Source: Cupriavidus sp. BIS7 (GTDB lineage: Bacteria > Pseudomonadota > Gammaproteobacteria > Burkholderiales > Burkholderiaceae). From it: a DNA stretch of 64,000 bases. A program made the translations under genes and the position numbers. How positions within the stretch are numbered: position 1 is the stretch's first letter; every line of letters begins with the position of its first letter. The stretch lies in the NCBI RefSeq assembly GCF_000292345.1, contig NZ_ALOU01000061.1, positions 40,524-104,523 on the forward strand, given 5' to 3'. Of the stretch, positions 25,796 through 33,986 are shown piece by piece. The notes below the pieces were generated by a model, which was given only the letters and a program-made list of their open reading frames with translations, was not told the DNA's origin and did not search any database.

Positions 25796-26521
25796 TCACC
25801 CCGACCGGTGTTCGGCCTCGCTGCGCACGCCTGCTTCATTCACGCCCAGGCGCTGGTTCAACTCCCGCCAGCCGTTGGGCGTGACCAGCACCGCGCGTGA
25901 ATTGCGCGAGCGCAGCATCCAACCCGCATCGCACAGGCGCCGCAGGAACTGCACACCCAGCGGCCCTGCCAGATGATGCGTGCGTTCGGTCCAGTCCAGG
26001 CATTGCCGGGCCAGCCCGCGCCGCGTTGGGCGAATACCGCGGATGTCGAGCCCCATGTCGCCAAACCAGAGCACGCCTGCCGCTGTGACTTCGTATTGCC
26101 TGTCTGGCAGCGGCAGCAAATAGCCGTGCGCTTGCAGCGCCTGCGTGACAGCCACGCCAACCTGCCCGGCAAGGTGGTCATAGCAGCAGCGGCAGAAGCC
26201 CAGCTCGCGCGCCTTGGGGCTGGGAGTCGTCCGGCGTACGGCCGCTGCCGGCGAGATTGCGGCCAGATGCTCCAGCGCCTGCGCGACATGCGCGCCCGCC
26301 AGCCGGAAGTACCGGTGCCGCCCCTCCGTTTCCACCGCCAGCAACCCTCCATCCAGCAGCTTGGCCAGATGCGTGCTGGCTGTCTGCGCAGTGACGCCGG
26401 CGGCATGCGCAAGTTCACCTGCCGGTAGCGCGCGCCCGTCAAGAAGCGTAGTGAGCATGGCCGCACGCGCCGGGTCGGCAATCAGGAAGGCCGTGCCGGA
26501 AAAGTTAGTCAGATACGACAT
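25796..26521 (-). CDS. ArsR-family winged-helix regulator with C-terminal extension
   Basis: The 241-residue protein has an N-terminal ArsR/HTH domain (about 5-90: DPARAAMLTTLLDGRALPAG, then the recognition helix TAQTASTHLAKLLDGGLL). A long C-terminal part contains a CRCCYDHLAG cysteine motif (about 128-137) and another winged-helix-like half. The start at 26521 was chosen because GAGGAG lies just before it; an in-frame ATG 36 bases upstream has no such site. The Cys cluster may bind metal or sense thiol oxidation. It is divergent from an MFS exporter with a perfect 7-bp inverted repeat in between, so it probably represses that exporter. Confidence 0.85.
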   Translation of the reverse strand: MSYLTNFSGTAFLIADPARAAMLTTLLDGRALPAGELAHAAGVTAQTASTHLAKLLDGGLLAVETEGRHRYFRLAGAHVAQALEHLAAISPAAAVRRTTPSPKARELGFCRCCYDHLAGQVGVAVTQALQAHGYLLPLPDRQYEVTAAGVLWFGDMGLDIRGIRPTRRGLARQCLDWTERTHHLAGPLGVQFLRRLCDAGWMLRSRNSRAVLVTPNGWRELNQRLGVNEAGVRSEAEHRSG

Positions 26522-26569
26522 ATCGGACTCCTCGAGTTGATCCCATTCTAGGGACACACGTGCCGCGAT

Positions 26570-26589
26570 GTTTCGACACGCATCGAAAC
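26570..26589. promoter_or_regulatory. Candidate ArsR operator between the regulator and the MFS gene
   Basis: The sequence gtttcga-cacgca-tcgaaac is a perfect 7-bp inverted repeat with a 6-bp spacer. It lies 49 bp from the regulator start and 55 bp from the exporter start, a suitable place for one dimer to control both. Assignment to this regulator is inference from position. Confidence 0.55.
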
Positions 26590-26643
26590 GTCGAATGCAG
26601 TGCCAGCACTACGCTCGGTTCATCGCTTCCAGGGAGTCCGAAG

Positions 26644-28017
26644 ATGGATGGATTGATACTGCAACACGCGCACGCCGGCACGGTGCCACGCAAACGGCTG
26701 GTGCTGTGCGTATTGTCGATGGCCGTGCTGGTTGCGCAGATCGATACCGCCGTGGTCAATCTGGCCGTGCGCCAGATCGGCCTGTTCTTTCATGCGGGCG
26801 TGGGGCCGCTGCAGTGGGTGATCGACGCGTACAACCTCGCCTACGCCACGCTGCTGCTCACGGGCGGTTTGCTGGCCGATCTCTATGGTCGGCGGCGCGC
26901 ATTCAAGTCTGGCGCCGTGGTGTTCTCGCTGGCATCGGTACTGTGCGCGATGGCGCCGTCGATCGGCTGGCTGATCGGCGCGCGGGCACTGGCTGGCCTG
27001 GGTGCGTCGTTGCTGCTGCCGGCTTCGTTGGCGATCTTGCGGGTGGTGTGGCGTGACCCGGTCGAACGCGGACACGCACTGGGCGTCTGGGCCGCGTGCA
27101 ACGGTCTGGCCATGGCGATCGGCCCAACCGTTGGCGGCTTGCTCGTCACGCATTTCGGCTGGCGTGCCGTGTTCTGGGTGGTGGTACCGATCAGCGTGGC
27201 CATCGTGGTGCTGGCGATGCGCGTGGTGCCGGAGTCATCGGATGCCACGCATCGCCGTTTCGATGCATTGGCGCAGGTGCTCGGTGCCATCTCGCTGGGC
27301 GGGCTGGCGTTTGCCGCCATTGAAGCGCAGCACGCACCGGGCGTGGCAGTGGGCATGCTGGCCGTGGCGCTGGTTGCGCTTGCGTGGTTTATCGGTGTTG
27401 AAGCGCGTCACGGCAGCGCGGCGCTGGTGCCGCTGGATCTGTTCCGCATCCGTGATTTCCGTGGCGCCATCGTCGCCACGACGGGCATGACGTTCGGCAT
27501 GTACGGCGCGCTCTTCCTGTTGCCGTTGATGTGGCAGAGCACTGGTCGCTTCAGCCTGACAGGTGCGGGCATCGCGCTGATGCCGATGGCGGTGGTCTTC
27601 ATGGCGGTGTCGCCCACCTCGGGTGCCGTGACACGCCGCTTTGGCACGCGGCTGGCGACGGCCGGCGGCGTGGCCATCATTGCGCTGGGTCTGCTGACGC
27701 TGAGTGGATTTTCTGGCGATGCGTCCATCGTGCCGACCGCCATCGGATTGGCACTCACCGGGCTCGGCATGGGCCTTGCCACCGGGCCGCTGATGAATAC
27801 AGCCGTGGGCGCGGTTGGGCCGGAACGCTCGGGCACCGCGTCCGCGCTCGTCAATGTGGCCCGCATGAGCGGGGCGACTCTCGGCGTGGCCATCCTCGGT
27901 GCGACATACGCGGCGCGCGGCGGCGGAGCGCCGGGCCTGAGGATGGCGATGCTGTGCGGCGGCCTGGTTCAGCTCGTGTGCGCCGCCGTGGCATGGCGCG
28001 AGCATTCCATTGATTGA
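26644..28017 (+). CDS. MFS drug exporter, DHA2 (EmrB/QacA-like)
   Basis: The 457-residue protein has about fourteen hydrophobic segments. Family motifs include DTAVVNLAVRQIG in the first helix (motif D1), LADLYGRRRAF (motif A loop) and RALAGLGASLLLPASLAIL (motif B). GLAMAIGPTVGGLLV is the proline/glycine-rich antiporter motif C. AGGGAG precedes ATG 26644; in-frame starts further left overlap the operator region and are unlikely. It is divergent from an ArsR-type regulator, a common arrangement for inducible efflux pumps. The substrate is unknown. Confidence 0.88.
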   Translation: MDGLILQHAHAGTVPRKRLVLCVLSMAVLVAQIDTAVVNLAVRQIGLFFHAGVGPLQWVIDAYNLAYATLLLTGGLLADLYGRRRAFKSGAVVFSLASVLCAMAPSIGWLIGARALAGLGASLLLPASLAILRVVWRDPVERGHALGVWAACNGLAMAIGPTVGGLLVTHFGWRAVFWVVVPISVAIVVLAMRVVPESSDATHRRFDALAQVLGAISLGGLAFAAIEAQHAPGVAVGMLAVALVALAWFIGVEARHGSAALVPLDLFRIRDFRGAIVATTGMTFGMYGALFLLPLMWQSTGRFSLTGAGIALMPMAVVFMAVSPTSGAVTRRFGTRLATAGGVAIIALGLLTLSGFSGDASIVPTAIGLALTGLGMGLATGPLMNTAVGAVGPERSGTASALVNVARMSGATLGVAILGATYAARGGGAPGLRMAMLCGGLVQLVCAAVAWREHSID

Positions 28018-28074
28018 GCGGTGGAACCATCGGGGGACGCTCGCCTGATTCTCATAAAGCTGCACAGATAACGC

Positions 28075-28097
28075 GGAACGGGCCAATGGCCCGTTCC
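28075..28097. terminator. Terminator hairpin between convergent genes
   Basis: ggaacgggcc-aat-ggcccgttcc is a perfect 10-bp stem with a 3-base loop between the MFS stop and the YSC84 gene stop. No strong T run follows on either strand, so efficiency is uncertain. The location suggests a shared bidirectional terminator. Confidence 0.65.
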
Positions 28098-28127
28098 CGT
28101 ACCTGCTTTGCATCAGCCAGACCCGCC

Positions 28128-28712
28128 TCAGAGATTGAGCTTGGTGATCTTCGCGCCGTTCAGCGAGACATCAACCATCAGGCCCGCGTTGGCCTGAACA
28201 AAGGCGATCACCGGTTGCTGGCTGGTAAGCGTGTCCAACTGACCATTGGCGCCAACCTTGGCAACCGCCACGTTCGCATCGGCACCCGCCGTCCATCCGG
28301 CGCTCGATAGGAATTTCTGATAGGCCTCCGGTGTCATGAACATGATGATCTCGGACTTCGACTGCCCGCCGGCAGTCAGGCCGAAAGAACCATGCGCCGT
28401 GCTGTAGTAGCCGACGGTGGCTCCATGTGACCGTAACGACCCCTCGCCGTACTCGCCGCCAACAATGAAGCCGGCCGCAATCACGCGCGGAAACACCAGA
28501 ATGCCCTGCGCCTTCTGTCCCAGCTCACGCGATCCGTTGACCGACGAATACAACCGGTTGAGTGCGCCATCGACACCCGCATCGATCTCCTGCTTCTTTG
28601 CTGCCGTATCGGATTTGGCGCCCGTGCCCGTAGTCGTGCAGCCCGCAGCAAATGCCGTTGCCACGAGCAGTCCTGACCCGGCAATCCGGGAAACAAAGTG
28701 GCGTCGATTCAT
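28128..28712 (-). CDS. YSC84-domain lipoprotein
   Basis: The 194-residue protein starts MNRRHFVSRI with a lipobox ending TAFAAGC (about residue 23). It carries the YSC84/SYLF domain, a lipid-binding module in eukaryotes, seen as GILVFPRVIAAGFIVGGEYG, then GYYSTAHGSFGLTAGGQS and a FLSSAGWTAGADANVAV block. Bacterial members are periplasmic or outer-membrane lipoproteins of unknown role. ATG 28712 was chosen for its AGGAGG. A 32-residue longer in-frame start has no signal logic. It stands alone between convergent and divergent neighbours. Confidence 0.88.
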   Translation of the reverse strand: MNRRHFVSRIAGSGLLVATAFAAGCTTTGTGAKSDTAAKKQEIDAGVDGALNRLYSSVNGSRELGQKAQGILVFPRVIAAGFIVGGEYGEGSLRSHGATVGYYSTAHGSFGLTAGGQSKSEIIMFMTPEAYQKFLSSAGWTAGADANVAVAKVGANGQLDTLTSQQPVIAFVQANAGLMVDVSLNGAKITKLNL

Positions 28713-28873
28713 AAGCAACCTCCTGGAGCGGAATAAGAGGAAAAGTACCGATGAGGCCACATCGTCCCGACTCGCGCGTAGTGTCCGCCGCCTGGACGGT
28801 GATGCCACGTTCTCAATGTTAGTTGATCTTCGCTTCGCAATCAGTAATCGTCACTACCGAGTGCGACTGGAAG

Positions 28874-29470
28874 CTATGGCGAGTTCATGATCAGGCTGCC
28901 CCGGATCGATGGCGGATGGACAATCCACGGCATCGTCGGGTCCACATGCGAGTCGTCCAGGCACCCTTCGAAGGTACCGCTGCCGCGGTACTGTTGATGC
29001 ACCGAGAGCGTGACGCTGATCAGCGCAACGCCGTTGCCGCAGCTACCGATGCTATGGGCCTGGTCGATCGGGCGAATCACCTGACCGCCGGTCACATCGC
29101 CACTCTGCAGGGTGCCATCGGCCTGCCACCAGTGCCATTCGCCACCCACCACAGCGGCTTCCACCACGGCGCCGGAAGTGGCTTCGGATTCCGGTCCGGC
29201 AGGGGAAACAGGGGGCGCGGCGCGGTCGAAGCTTGCAATCCAGAAGCCACCCCGGCCGGTATCACCCCCATTGCACGGCCCGGCGTGCCCGCTGTCCGAA
29301 CCCGAGAACGTGACCCGGCTGGCGCTGCCGCCATCCGCGATGTCCTCGTACACGTCGATGCCGGAAAGACAGGTTTGGGAGTGGAGTTCCGGATATGCGC
29401 AGGCAGCGCACCACGGAAGGAGAATGGCCGACGCCACGCGGCGGACTAGCGCGTTCGAATCTGGTGCCAT
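28874..29470 (-). CDS. Hypothetical secreted protein, 198 residues
   Basis: I do not recognise the family. The protein has a probable signal peptide (RRVASAILLPWCAACA, about 9-24). A cysteine-containing mature part follows, with glycine- and serine-rich stretches (DIADGGSASRVTFSGSDSG) and aromatic residues around EWHWWQADG. ATG 29470 has GGGAGG ahead of it, whereas the longer in-frame start does not. It lies upstream of the YSC84 gene on the same strand at a distance of 161 bp. It might be a periplasmic beta-rich protein, but no function is claimed. Confidence 0.6.
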   Translation of the reverse strand: MAPDSNALVRRVASAILLPWCAACAYPELHSQTCLSGIDVYEDIADGGSASRVTFSGSDSGHAGPCNGGDTGRGGFWIASFDRAAPPVSPAGPESEATSGAVVEAAVVGGEWHWWQADGTLQSGDVTGGQVIRPIDQAHSIGSCGNGVALISVTLSVHQQYRGSGTFEGCLDDSHVDPTMPWIVHPPSIRGSLIMNSP

Positions 29471-29639
29471 GGCGGCCTCCCAGTTCTTCTTGTTGCTGTT
29501 TCTATAGCTTAGGCAGCCGGACGCTACCCTGCGTGGGCATCTATCGTCTAATGTAGGTTTCGTCCCGGCCATCCAGTGACGTTCAAGGCCGGTGCCCATT
29601 GGCGCTCATTCCCGATCGAATTTCACCTGCGAGAATGTG

Positions 29640-30398
29640 ATGAAAAAGATCCCTGTTGTTGCAGCATTCGGCGTGTCGTTGCTTATCGCCCTGCCATGCG
29701 TTTCATACGCAGACGAAGGCGCCCACTGGACCTATGAAGGCCACGCCGGTGCGAAGCACTGGGGCGACCTGGAAAAGGAATACGCCACGTGCAAACTGGG
29801 CAGGCTCCAGTCGCCGATCGATATCGAAACCAGCAAGATAAAGGCGGCGGATTCCGAACCCATCAAGCTCGCCTACAACGGGGCGAGTGCGCAGGTCAGC
29901 AACACGGGCCATTCCATCCAGGTGGACCCCGAAGACGGCGGCTCGATCACCGTCGATGGCGTGGAATACAAGCTCGTGCAGTTCCACTTCCACACGCCGA
30001 GCGAGGAGAAAATCAACGGCAAGCCTCACGCGATGGTTGCGCACCTCGTACACCGAAGTGCAGACGGCAAGCTCGCGGTGATCGCGGTGCTATTCGATCT
30101 TGGCAAGGAAAACCGCACATTGCAGCCCGTCTTCGCCAACCTGCCGGCCAAGGCCGGAGACAAGCGTCCGCTGGACGGGAAGATCAACGCGGGCGAGATC
30201 ATCCCGGAGAATCACGCCAGCTACATGTTCGAGGGTTCGCTGACTACGCCGCCATGCAGCGAGGAGGTGCACTGGATAGTGATGAAAACGCCAATGACGA
30301 TCTCCAGCCGCCAGCTCGATGCGTTCAAGAAGCTGTACCCGATGAATGCACGGCCGACGCAGGCGCTGAATGGCCGCACGGTGCAGACGGGCCGGTGA
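29640..30398 (+). CDS. Periplasmic alpha-carbonic anhydrase
   Basis: This enzyme hydrates CO2 to bicarbonate. The 252-residue protein has a signal peptide (about 1-24, ending SYA-DEG). It shows alpha-class signatures: QSPIDIET, the zinc histidines in QFHFHTPSEE and AHLVHRS, and GSLTTPPCSEEVHWIVM, which lines the active site. A disulfide is likely between the cysteine in YATCKLGR and the one in PPCSEE. ATG 29640 starts MKKIPVVAA with a typical positively charged n-region. It is monocistronic as far as can be seen. In relatives such as Ralstonia and Cupriavidus necator a periplasmic alpha enzyme helps supply CO2 or bicarbonate to the cell. Confidence 0.95.
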   Translation: MKKIPVVAAFGVSLLIALPCVSYADEGAHWTYEGHAGAKHWGDLEKEYATCKLGRLQSPIDIETSKIKAADSEPIKLAYNGASAQVSNTGHSIQVDPEDGGSITVDGVEYKLVQFHFHTPSEEKINGKPHAMVAHLVHRSADGKLAVIAVLFDLGKENRTLQPVFANLPAKAGDKRPLDGKINAGEIIPENHASYMFEGSLTTPPCSEEVHWIVMKTPMTISSRQLDAFKKLYPMNARPTQALNGRTVQTGR

Positions 30399-30517
30399 TG
30401 GGCCGATGACGGTCGATGAGTGGGCCGCAACGTTGTGCAATGCACGACTGGCATCGTGCGCATGCTCTCCTAGACTGGGAGTTTTCGTCACAGGAAATCT
30501 CCCGGGAAGGAAACGTC

Positions 30518-32317
30518 ATGGCCACGATCGAAGTGAAAGTGCCCCAGCTCTCCGAGTCCGTCTCGGAGGCCACCCTGATGCAGTGGAAGAAGAAAGCCGG
30601 CGAGACCGTTGCACGCGACGAAATCCTGGTCGAACTGGAAACGGACAAGGTCACGCTGGAGGTGCCGAGTCCGGCTGACGGCGTGCTGGCCAGCATCGTG
30701 CAGCCGGACGGCGCGACCGTCCATACCGATGACGTGATCGCGCTGGTCGATACCGAAGGCAAGGCCGCGTCAGCACCCGCGGCTTCCGCTGCAGCGCCGG
30801 CGCCGGCACCAGTTCCCACCCCAGCACCCGCACCTGCCCCGGCTCCGGCAGCCTCACCCGCCGGCGGTGGTGCACCGGCCTCGGCCAAGGCCGACTTCGA
30901 CGTAATCGTGATCGGTTCCGGCCCGGGCGGCTATATCGCCGCCATCCGCGCGGCCCAGCTTGGCAAGACCGTGGCCTGTATCGAGGAATGGAAAGACGAA
31001 GCGGGCAAGCCGCGGCTAGGTGGCACCTGCCTGAATGTCGGCTGCATCCCGAGCAAGGCACTGCTGGCTTCGTCCGAATACTTCGAACAGGCAAAGCACG
31101 GACTGGCCGATCACGGCGTGAAGGTCAAGGGCGTAACGCTGGACCTGCCGCAGATGATCGGGCGCAAGGCGGCCATCGTCGACAAGTTCACGGGCGGCGT
31201 GGAGTTCCTGTTCCGCAAGAACAAGGTCACCTGGATCAAGGGGCACGGCAGGTTCAAGGGCCGGGCCGCAGATGGCGTGATCACCGTGGAAACCAGCGAT
31301 GGCGGCGAGCCCTCTACGCATACCGCGCGCAACGTCATCATCGCAACCGGCTCCAAGGCCCGTCACCTGCCCGGCGTTCCCGTCGACAACAGGATCGTGT
31401 CCGATAACGAAGGCGCGCTGTCCTTCGACTCGGTCCCAAAGAAACTCGCCGTGGTCGGTGCCGGCGTGATCGGCCTGGAACTCGGTTCGGTGTGGCGCCG
31501 GTTGGGCTCCGAAGTCACGCTGCTGGAAGCCCTGCCGACGTTCCTGGGCGCGCTTGACGAAGCCGTGGCCAGGGAAGCCGCCAAGCTTTTCAAGAAGCAA
31601 GGGCTGACGATCCATCTTGGTGTCGATATCGGCAAGATCGAAACAACCGCCAAGGGCGTCAGCATTGCGTACAAGGACAAGGACGGTGCGGACCAGAAGC
31701 TGGCCGCCGATCGACTGATCGTGTCGATTGGCCGGGTGCCCAATACGGACAATCTCGGCCTCGATGCCGTGGGCCTGGCAGCGGATGCGCGCGGGTTCAT
31801 CCCCGTGGACGACCAGTGCCGCACATCCACGCCAGGCATCTACGCGATCGGCGACGTCGTGCGTGGCCCGATGCTCGCTCACAAGGCCGAGGACGAGGGC
31901 GTCATGGCGGCCGAGATGATCGACGGACAGAAACCGCATATCGACTACAACTGCATCCCTTGGGTGATCTACACCGAGCCGGAGATCGCCTGGGTCGGCA
32001 AGTCAGAGGCGCAGTTGAAGGCCGAAGGGCGTGAGGTGCGCTCGGGGCAGTTCCCGATGATGGCCAATGGACGGGCGCTCGGCATTGGCCGCCCGGACGG
32101 CTTCATCAAGATGATTGCCGACGCGAAGACCGATGAACTGCTGGGGGTGCATATCATCGCCGCCAATGCATCGGACCTGATCTCTGAAGCCGTGGCGGCG
32201 CTGGAGTTCAAGGCCGCATCGGAAGACATCGGCATGATCTGCCACCCGCACCCTTCGCTGTCGGAGGTCATGCGCGAGGCCGCTCTCGCGGTGCAGAAGC
32301 GGGCCCTGAACATGTAG
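30518..32317 (+). CDS. lpdA: Dihydrolipoamide dehydrogenase with fused N-terminal lipoyl domain
   Basis: The 599-residue protein begins with a biotinyl/lipoyl domain (about 1-77) whose lysine sits in ELETDKVTLEV. A 45-residue Ala-Pro linker follows, then a complete E3: FAD fold VIGSGPGGYIAA, redox disulfide GGTCLNVGCIPSK, NAD fold VVGAGVIGLELG, second FAD block YAIGDVVRGPMLAHKAEDEG, and the C-terminal HPHPSLSE catalytic dyad. The lipoyl domain looks like that of 2-oxoglutarate dehydrogenase E2 (VPQLSESVSEA). Lipoylated E3 is known in several beta-proteobacteria and Neisseria. No E1 or E2 gene is next to it, so this is a stand-alone copy. The ATG has GGAAGGAAAC ahead of it. Confidence 0.95.
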   Translation: MATIEVKVPQLSESVSEATLMQWKKKAGETVARDEILVELETDKVTLEVPSPADGVLASIVQPDGATVHTDDVIALVDTEGKAASAPAASAAAPAPAPVPTPAPAPAPAPAASPAGGGAPASAKADFDVIVIGSGPGGYIAAIRAAQLGKTVACIEEWKDEAGKPRLGGTCLNVGCIPSKALLASSEYFEQAKHGLADHGVKVKGVTLDLPQMIGRKAAIVDKFTGGVEFLFRKNKVTWIKGHGRFKGRAADGVITVETSDGGEPSTHTARNVIIATGSKARHLPGVPVDNRIVSDNEGALSFDSVPKKLAVVGAGVIGLELGSVWRRLGSEVTLLEALPTFLGALDEAVAREAAKLFKKQGLTIHLGVDIGKIETTAKGVSIAYKDKDGADQKLAADRLIVSIGRVPNTDNLGLDAVGLAADARGFIPVDDQCRTSTPGIYAIGDVVRGPMLAHKAEDEGVMAAEMIDGQKPHIDYNCIPWVIYTEPEIAWVGKSEAQLKAEGREVRSGQFPMMANGRALGIGRPDGFIKMIADAKTDELLGVHIIAANASDLISEAVAALEFKAASEDIGMICHPHPSLSEVMREAALAVQKRALNM

Positions 32318-32322
32318 TTGCG

Positions 32323-32778
32323 TCAGCTTGCGCCCCGGGGCGTGGTGCCGAGATAGCGGCTCACCACCGCCCCGAGCGCCTCGAAGCTGACGGGCTTGAC
32401 CAGCACCATGTCGACGCCGGCGGCGTCGCATGCCAGCCGCTCTTCGGGGCCGGCGGTTGCTGTAATCACGACAATGGCCAGTCGCGGATTGGCCTGCCCA
32501 GCCTTGCCGGCCCGGACCATGCGGGCCAGCGCCAGCCCGTCGATGCCGGGCAGATTGATGTCTGTCAGCAGCAGCGCCGCAGGAGCCCGCGCCAGCGCGC
32601 CCAGTGCCTCCGCGGCATTTGCACAGGCCGTCACCTCGCATCCGCCAATGCCCTTGAGCTGGTCTTCCAGCAGCAGCAGGCAAACAGGGTGGTCTTCCAC
32701 GACGACAACGCGCGGCAGGGACGAGTCGGTGGCGGGTTCTGGCATGGCAAGCGACGGATGGAAATCGACGGTCGACAT
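32323..32778 (-). CDS. Single-domain response regulator (CheY-like receiver)
   Basis: The 151-residue protein has a receiver domain after a 22-residue N-terminal tail. The acidic pair is in VVVVEDHP (about residues 28-29), the phosphoacceptor is Asp73 in LLTDINLPG, Thr is in VITAT (about 106-107), and Lys128 is in VLVKP. No output domain follows. It converges on the E3 gene with only 5 bp between. No histidine kinase is encoded nearby, so the partner is unknown; such regulators often act with hybrid kinases. Confidence 0.9.
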   Translation of the reverse strand: MSTVDFHPSLAMPEPATDSSLPRVVVVEDHPVCLLLLEDQLKGIGGCEVTACANAAEALGALARAPAALLLTDINLPGIDGLALARMVRAGKAGQANPRLAIVVITATAGPEERLACDAAGVDMVLVKPVSFEALGAVVSRYLGTTPRGAS

Positions 32779-32964
32779 TGTGCGCGTCGATCGCGCGGCC
32801 AGGCTGCGGAAATTTCCGCAGTGGCCTGCAGCCGTTTCGGAAATTGCAGCGTTCCGACAGCCAGCCCGGGCGCGGTTTGCAAGCGGAGGCGAGTATTTTC
32901 AGACGTGTCTCATTTCCAGTTGGAGGCTGCGGGCCCAGAGTATCGATCAAGGCAATCACGATGC

Positions 32965-33000
32965 CGAAACCTGAGACCTGAAACCTGAAACCTGAAACCT
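32965..33000. repeat. Short heptanucleotide tandem repeat
   Basis: Five consecutive near-copies of aaacctg (one is agacctg) lie just upstream of the gene starting at 33020. It could change length by slippage and sits in the promoter or leader region of that gene. Confidence 0.8.
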
Positions 33001-33019
33001 TCCAACACGAGATCCGACG

Positions 33020-33421
33020 ATGAACAACTTCACCGAGCACCCCGCAACCCGGCTCCCCGGGCATGCCAAAGCAGATGCACCCTGCCCGCACCTGCGCGCC
33101 TTGAAAGGCTCCATACATCATGACGGGCCCGCACTGACGCCGGGACAGATCGACCTGTTGATCGAGGCCACTGTCATGGAAGAATTCATGACCAGCATGG
33201 GATGGGACCCAGCCACCGCCGTCAACGCCGGGGACTGGCCCGCGCCCGAAGCCATGTCCGATCACAGCGGGCAAGGCAACCCATCTGGTAGTGCATCCGG
33301 CAACCCATTGATCGGGTGCCTCGCCCAGACCTTCCGTGACCAGCAGGTGGAGTTTTATGTGCCAAACACAGACTTCTTCGGCCTCCCGGCCGCCGGCAAT
33401 CGAAAAGGGGGACGCGAATGA
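33020..33421 (+). CDS. Hypothetical protein coupled to a PIN-domain gene; possible unusual antitoxin
   Basis: The 133-residue protein has no similarity that I recognise. It contains CPHLRALKGSIHHDGPALT, a helical acidic stretch (QIDLLIEATVMEEFMTSMGW) and a polar glycine/serine-rich tail. Its stop overlaps the start of the PIN-domain gene (ATGA, 33418-33421), so the two are translationally coupled, as in toxin-antitoxin pairs. It lacks a recognisable AbrB/MazE, RHH or Phd DNA-binding motif. Codon use looks ordinary. The antitoxin role is inference from position only. Confidence 0.6.
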   Translation: MNNFTEHPATRLPGHAKADAPCPHLRALKGSIHHDGPALTPGQIDLLIEATVMEEFMTSMGWDPATAVNAGDWPAPEAMSDHSGQGNPSGSASGNPLIGCLAQTFRDQQVEFYVPNTDFFGLPAAGNRKGGRE

Positions 33422-33834
33422 TCGGGCTTGATACCTGCGTACTGGCGCGGCTGATCCTTAACGACGACCCCATGCAGTCACACATCGCCAGCGAGTTCGT
33501 CGAAACGCTGACGCCCAAAAAGCGCGGCTACGTCTCGATAGCGGCCGTCCTCGAACTGGCCTGGGTACTGCAGCGCCGGCGTTCACGGCCGGAGATCATC
33601 CGGACCATGTACCGCCTGCTCAGGAGCCGGGCACTGGTGGTAGAGTCCGCGCCGGTCGTCTATCGCGCGCTGCTGATGTTCGCCTCGGGAAACATCGGCT
33701 TCGCCGACTGCCTGATCGATCGGTCCGCCCATGCGCAGGGCTGCGAATACACCGTGACATTCGACCGCGCGGCCGCGCGCACGCCCGGGTTCCTGGATAT
33801 CGGCCGTCGCGGCCATCCGGTGTCACTTCATTAA
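33418..33834 (+). CDS. PIN-domain ribonuclease, VapC-type toxin
   Basis: The 138-residue protein starts MIGLDTCVLARLILNDD, with the first PIN aspartate at residue 5. A glutamate lies in AAVLELAWVLQ (about 46) and the later acidic pair sits in NIGFADCLIDR (about 100-105). DRAAAR follows. These make the metal-binding site of VapC-type nucleases complete. Length is normal for VapC. The upstream gene overlaps by ATGA. A MITE-like inverted repeat starts at its stop codon. Confidence 0.85.
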   Translation: MIGLDTCVLARLILNDDPMQSHIASEFVETLTPKKRGYVSIAAVLELAWVLQRRRSRPEIIRTMYRLLRSRALVVESAPVVYRALLMFASGNIGFADCLIDRSAHAQGCEYTVTFDRAAARTPGFLDIGRRGHPVSLH

Positions 33835-33947
33835 GAGACGCTATCAAAATGAAGCGAAGCGGTTCTGGCTAGGCGCGCGGCCGCAGACAGTACGACTGGT
33901 ACGACAAGGCCGCGCAACGACGCCAGAATCATTTTGATAGCGTCTCT
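33834..33947. repeat. MITE-like element with 19-bp perfect terminal inverted repeats
   Basis: Both ends are identical in inverted orientation: agagacgctatcaaaatga at 33834-33852 and its reverse complement at 33929-33947. Pairing continues inward imperfectly (ttctggc and gcgcggcc blocks), so the whole 114-bp unit can fold into one long hairpin. It contains no reading frame. It could be a miniature transposable element or REP-type element, or act as a terminator between the PIN gene and galC, which converge here. Confidence 0.8.
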
Positions 33948-33986
33948 ACCAGCCGTGCGCCGATTCGTGGGCGAGGGCCGCTCGCC

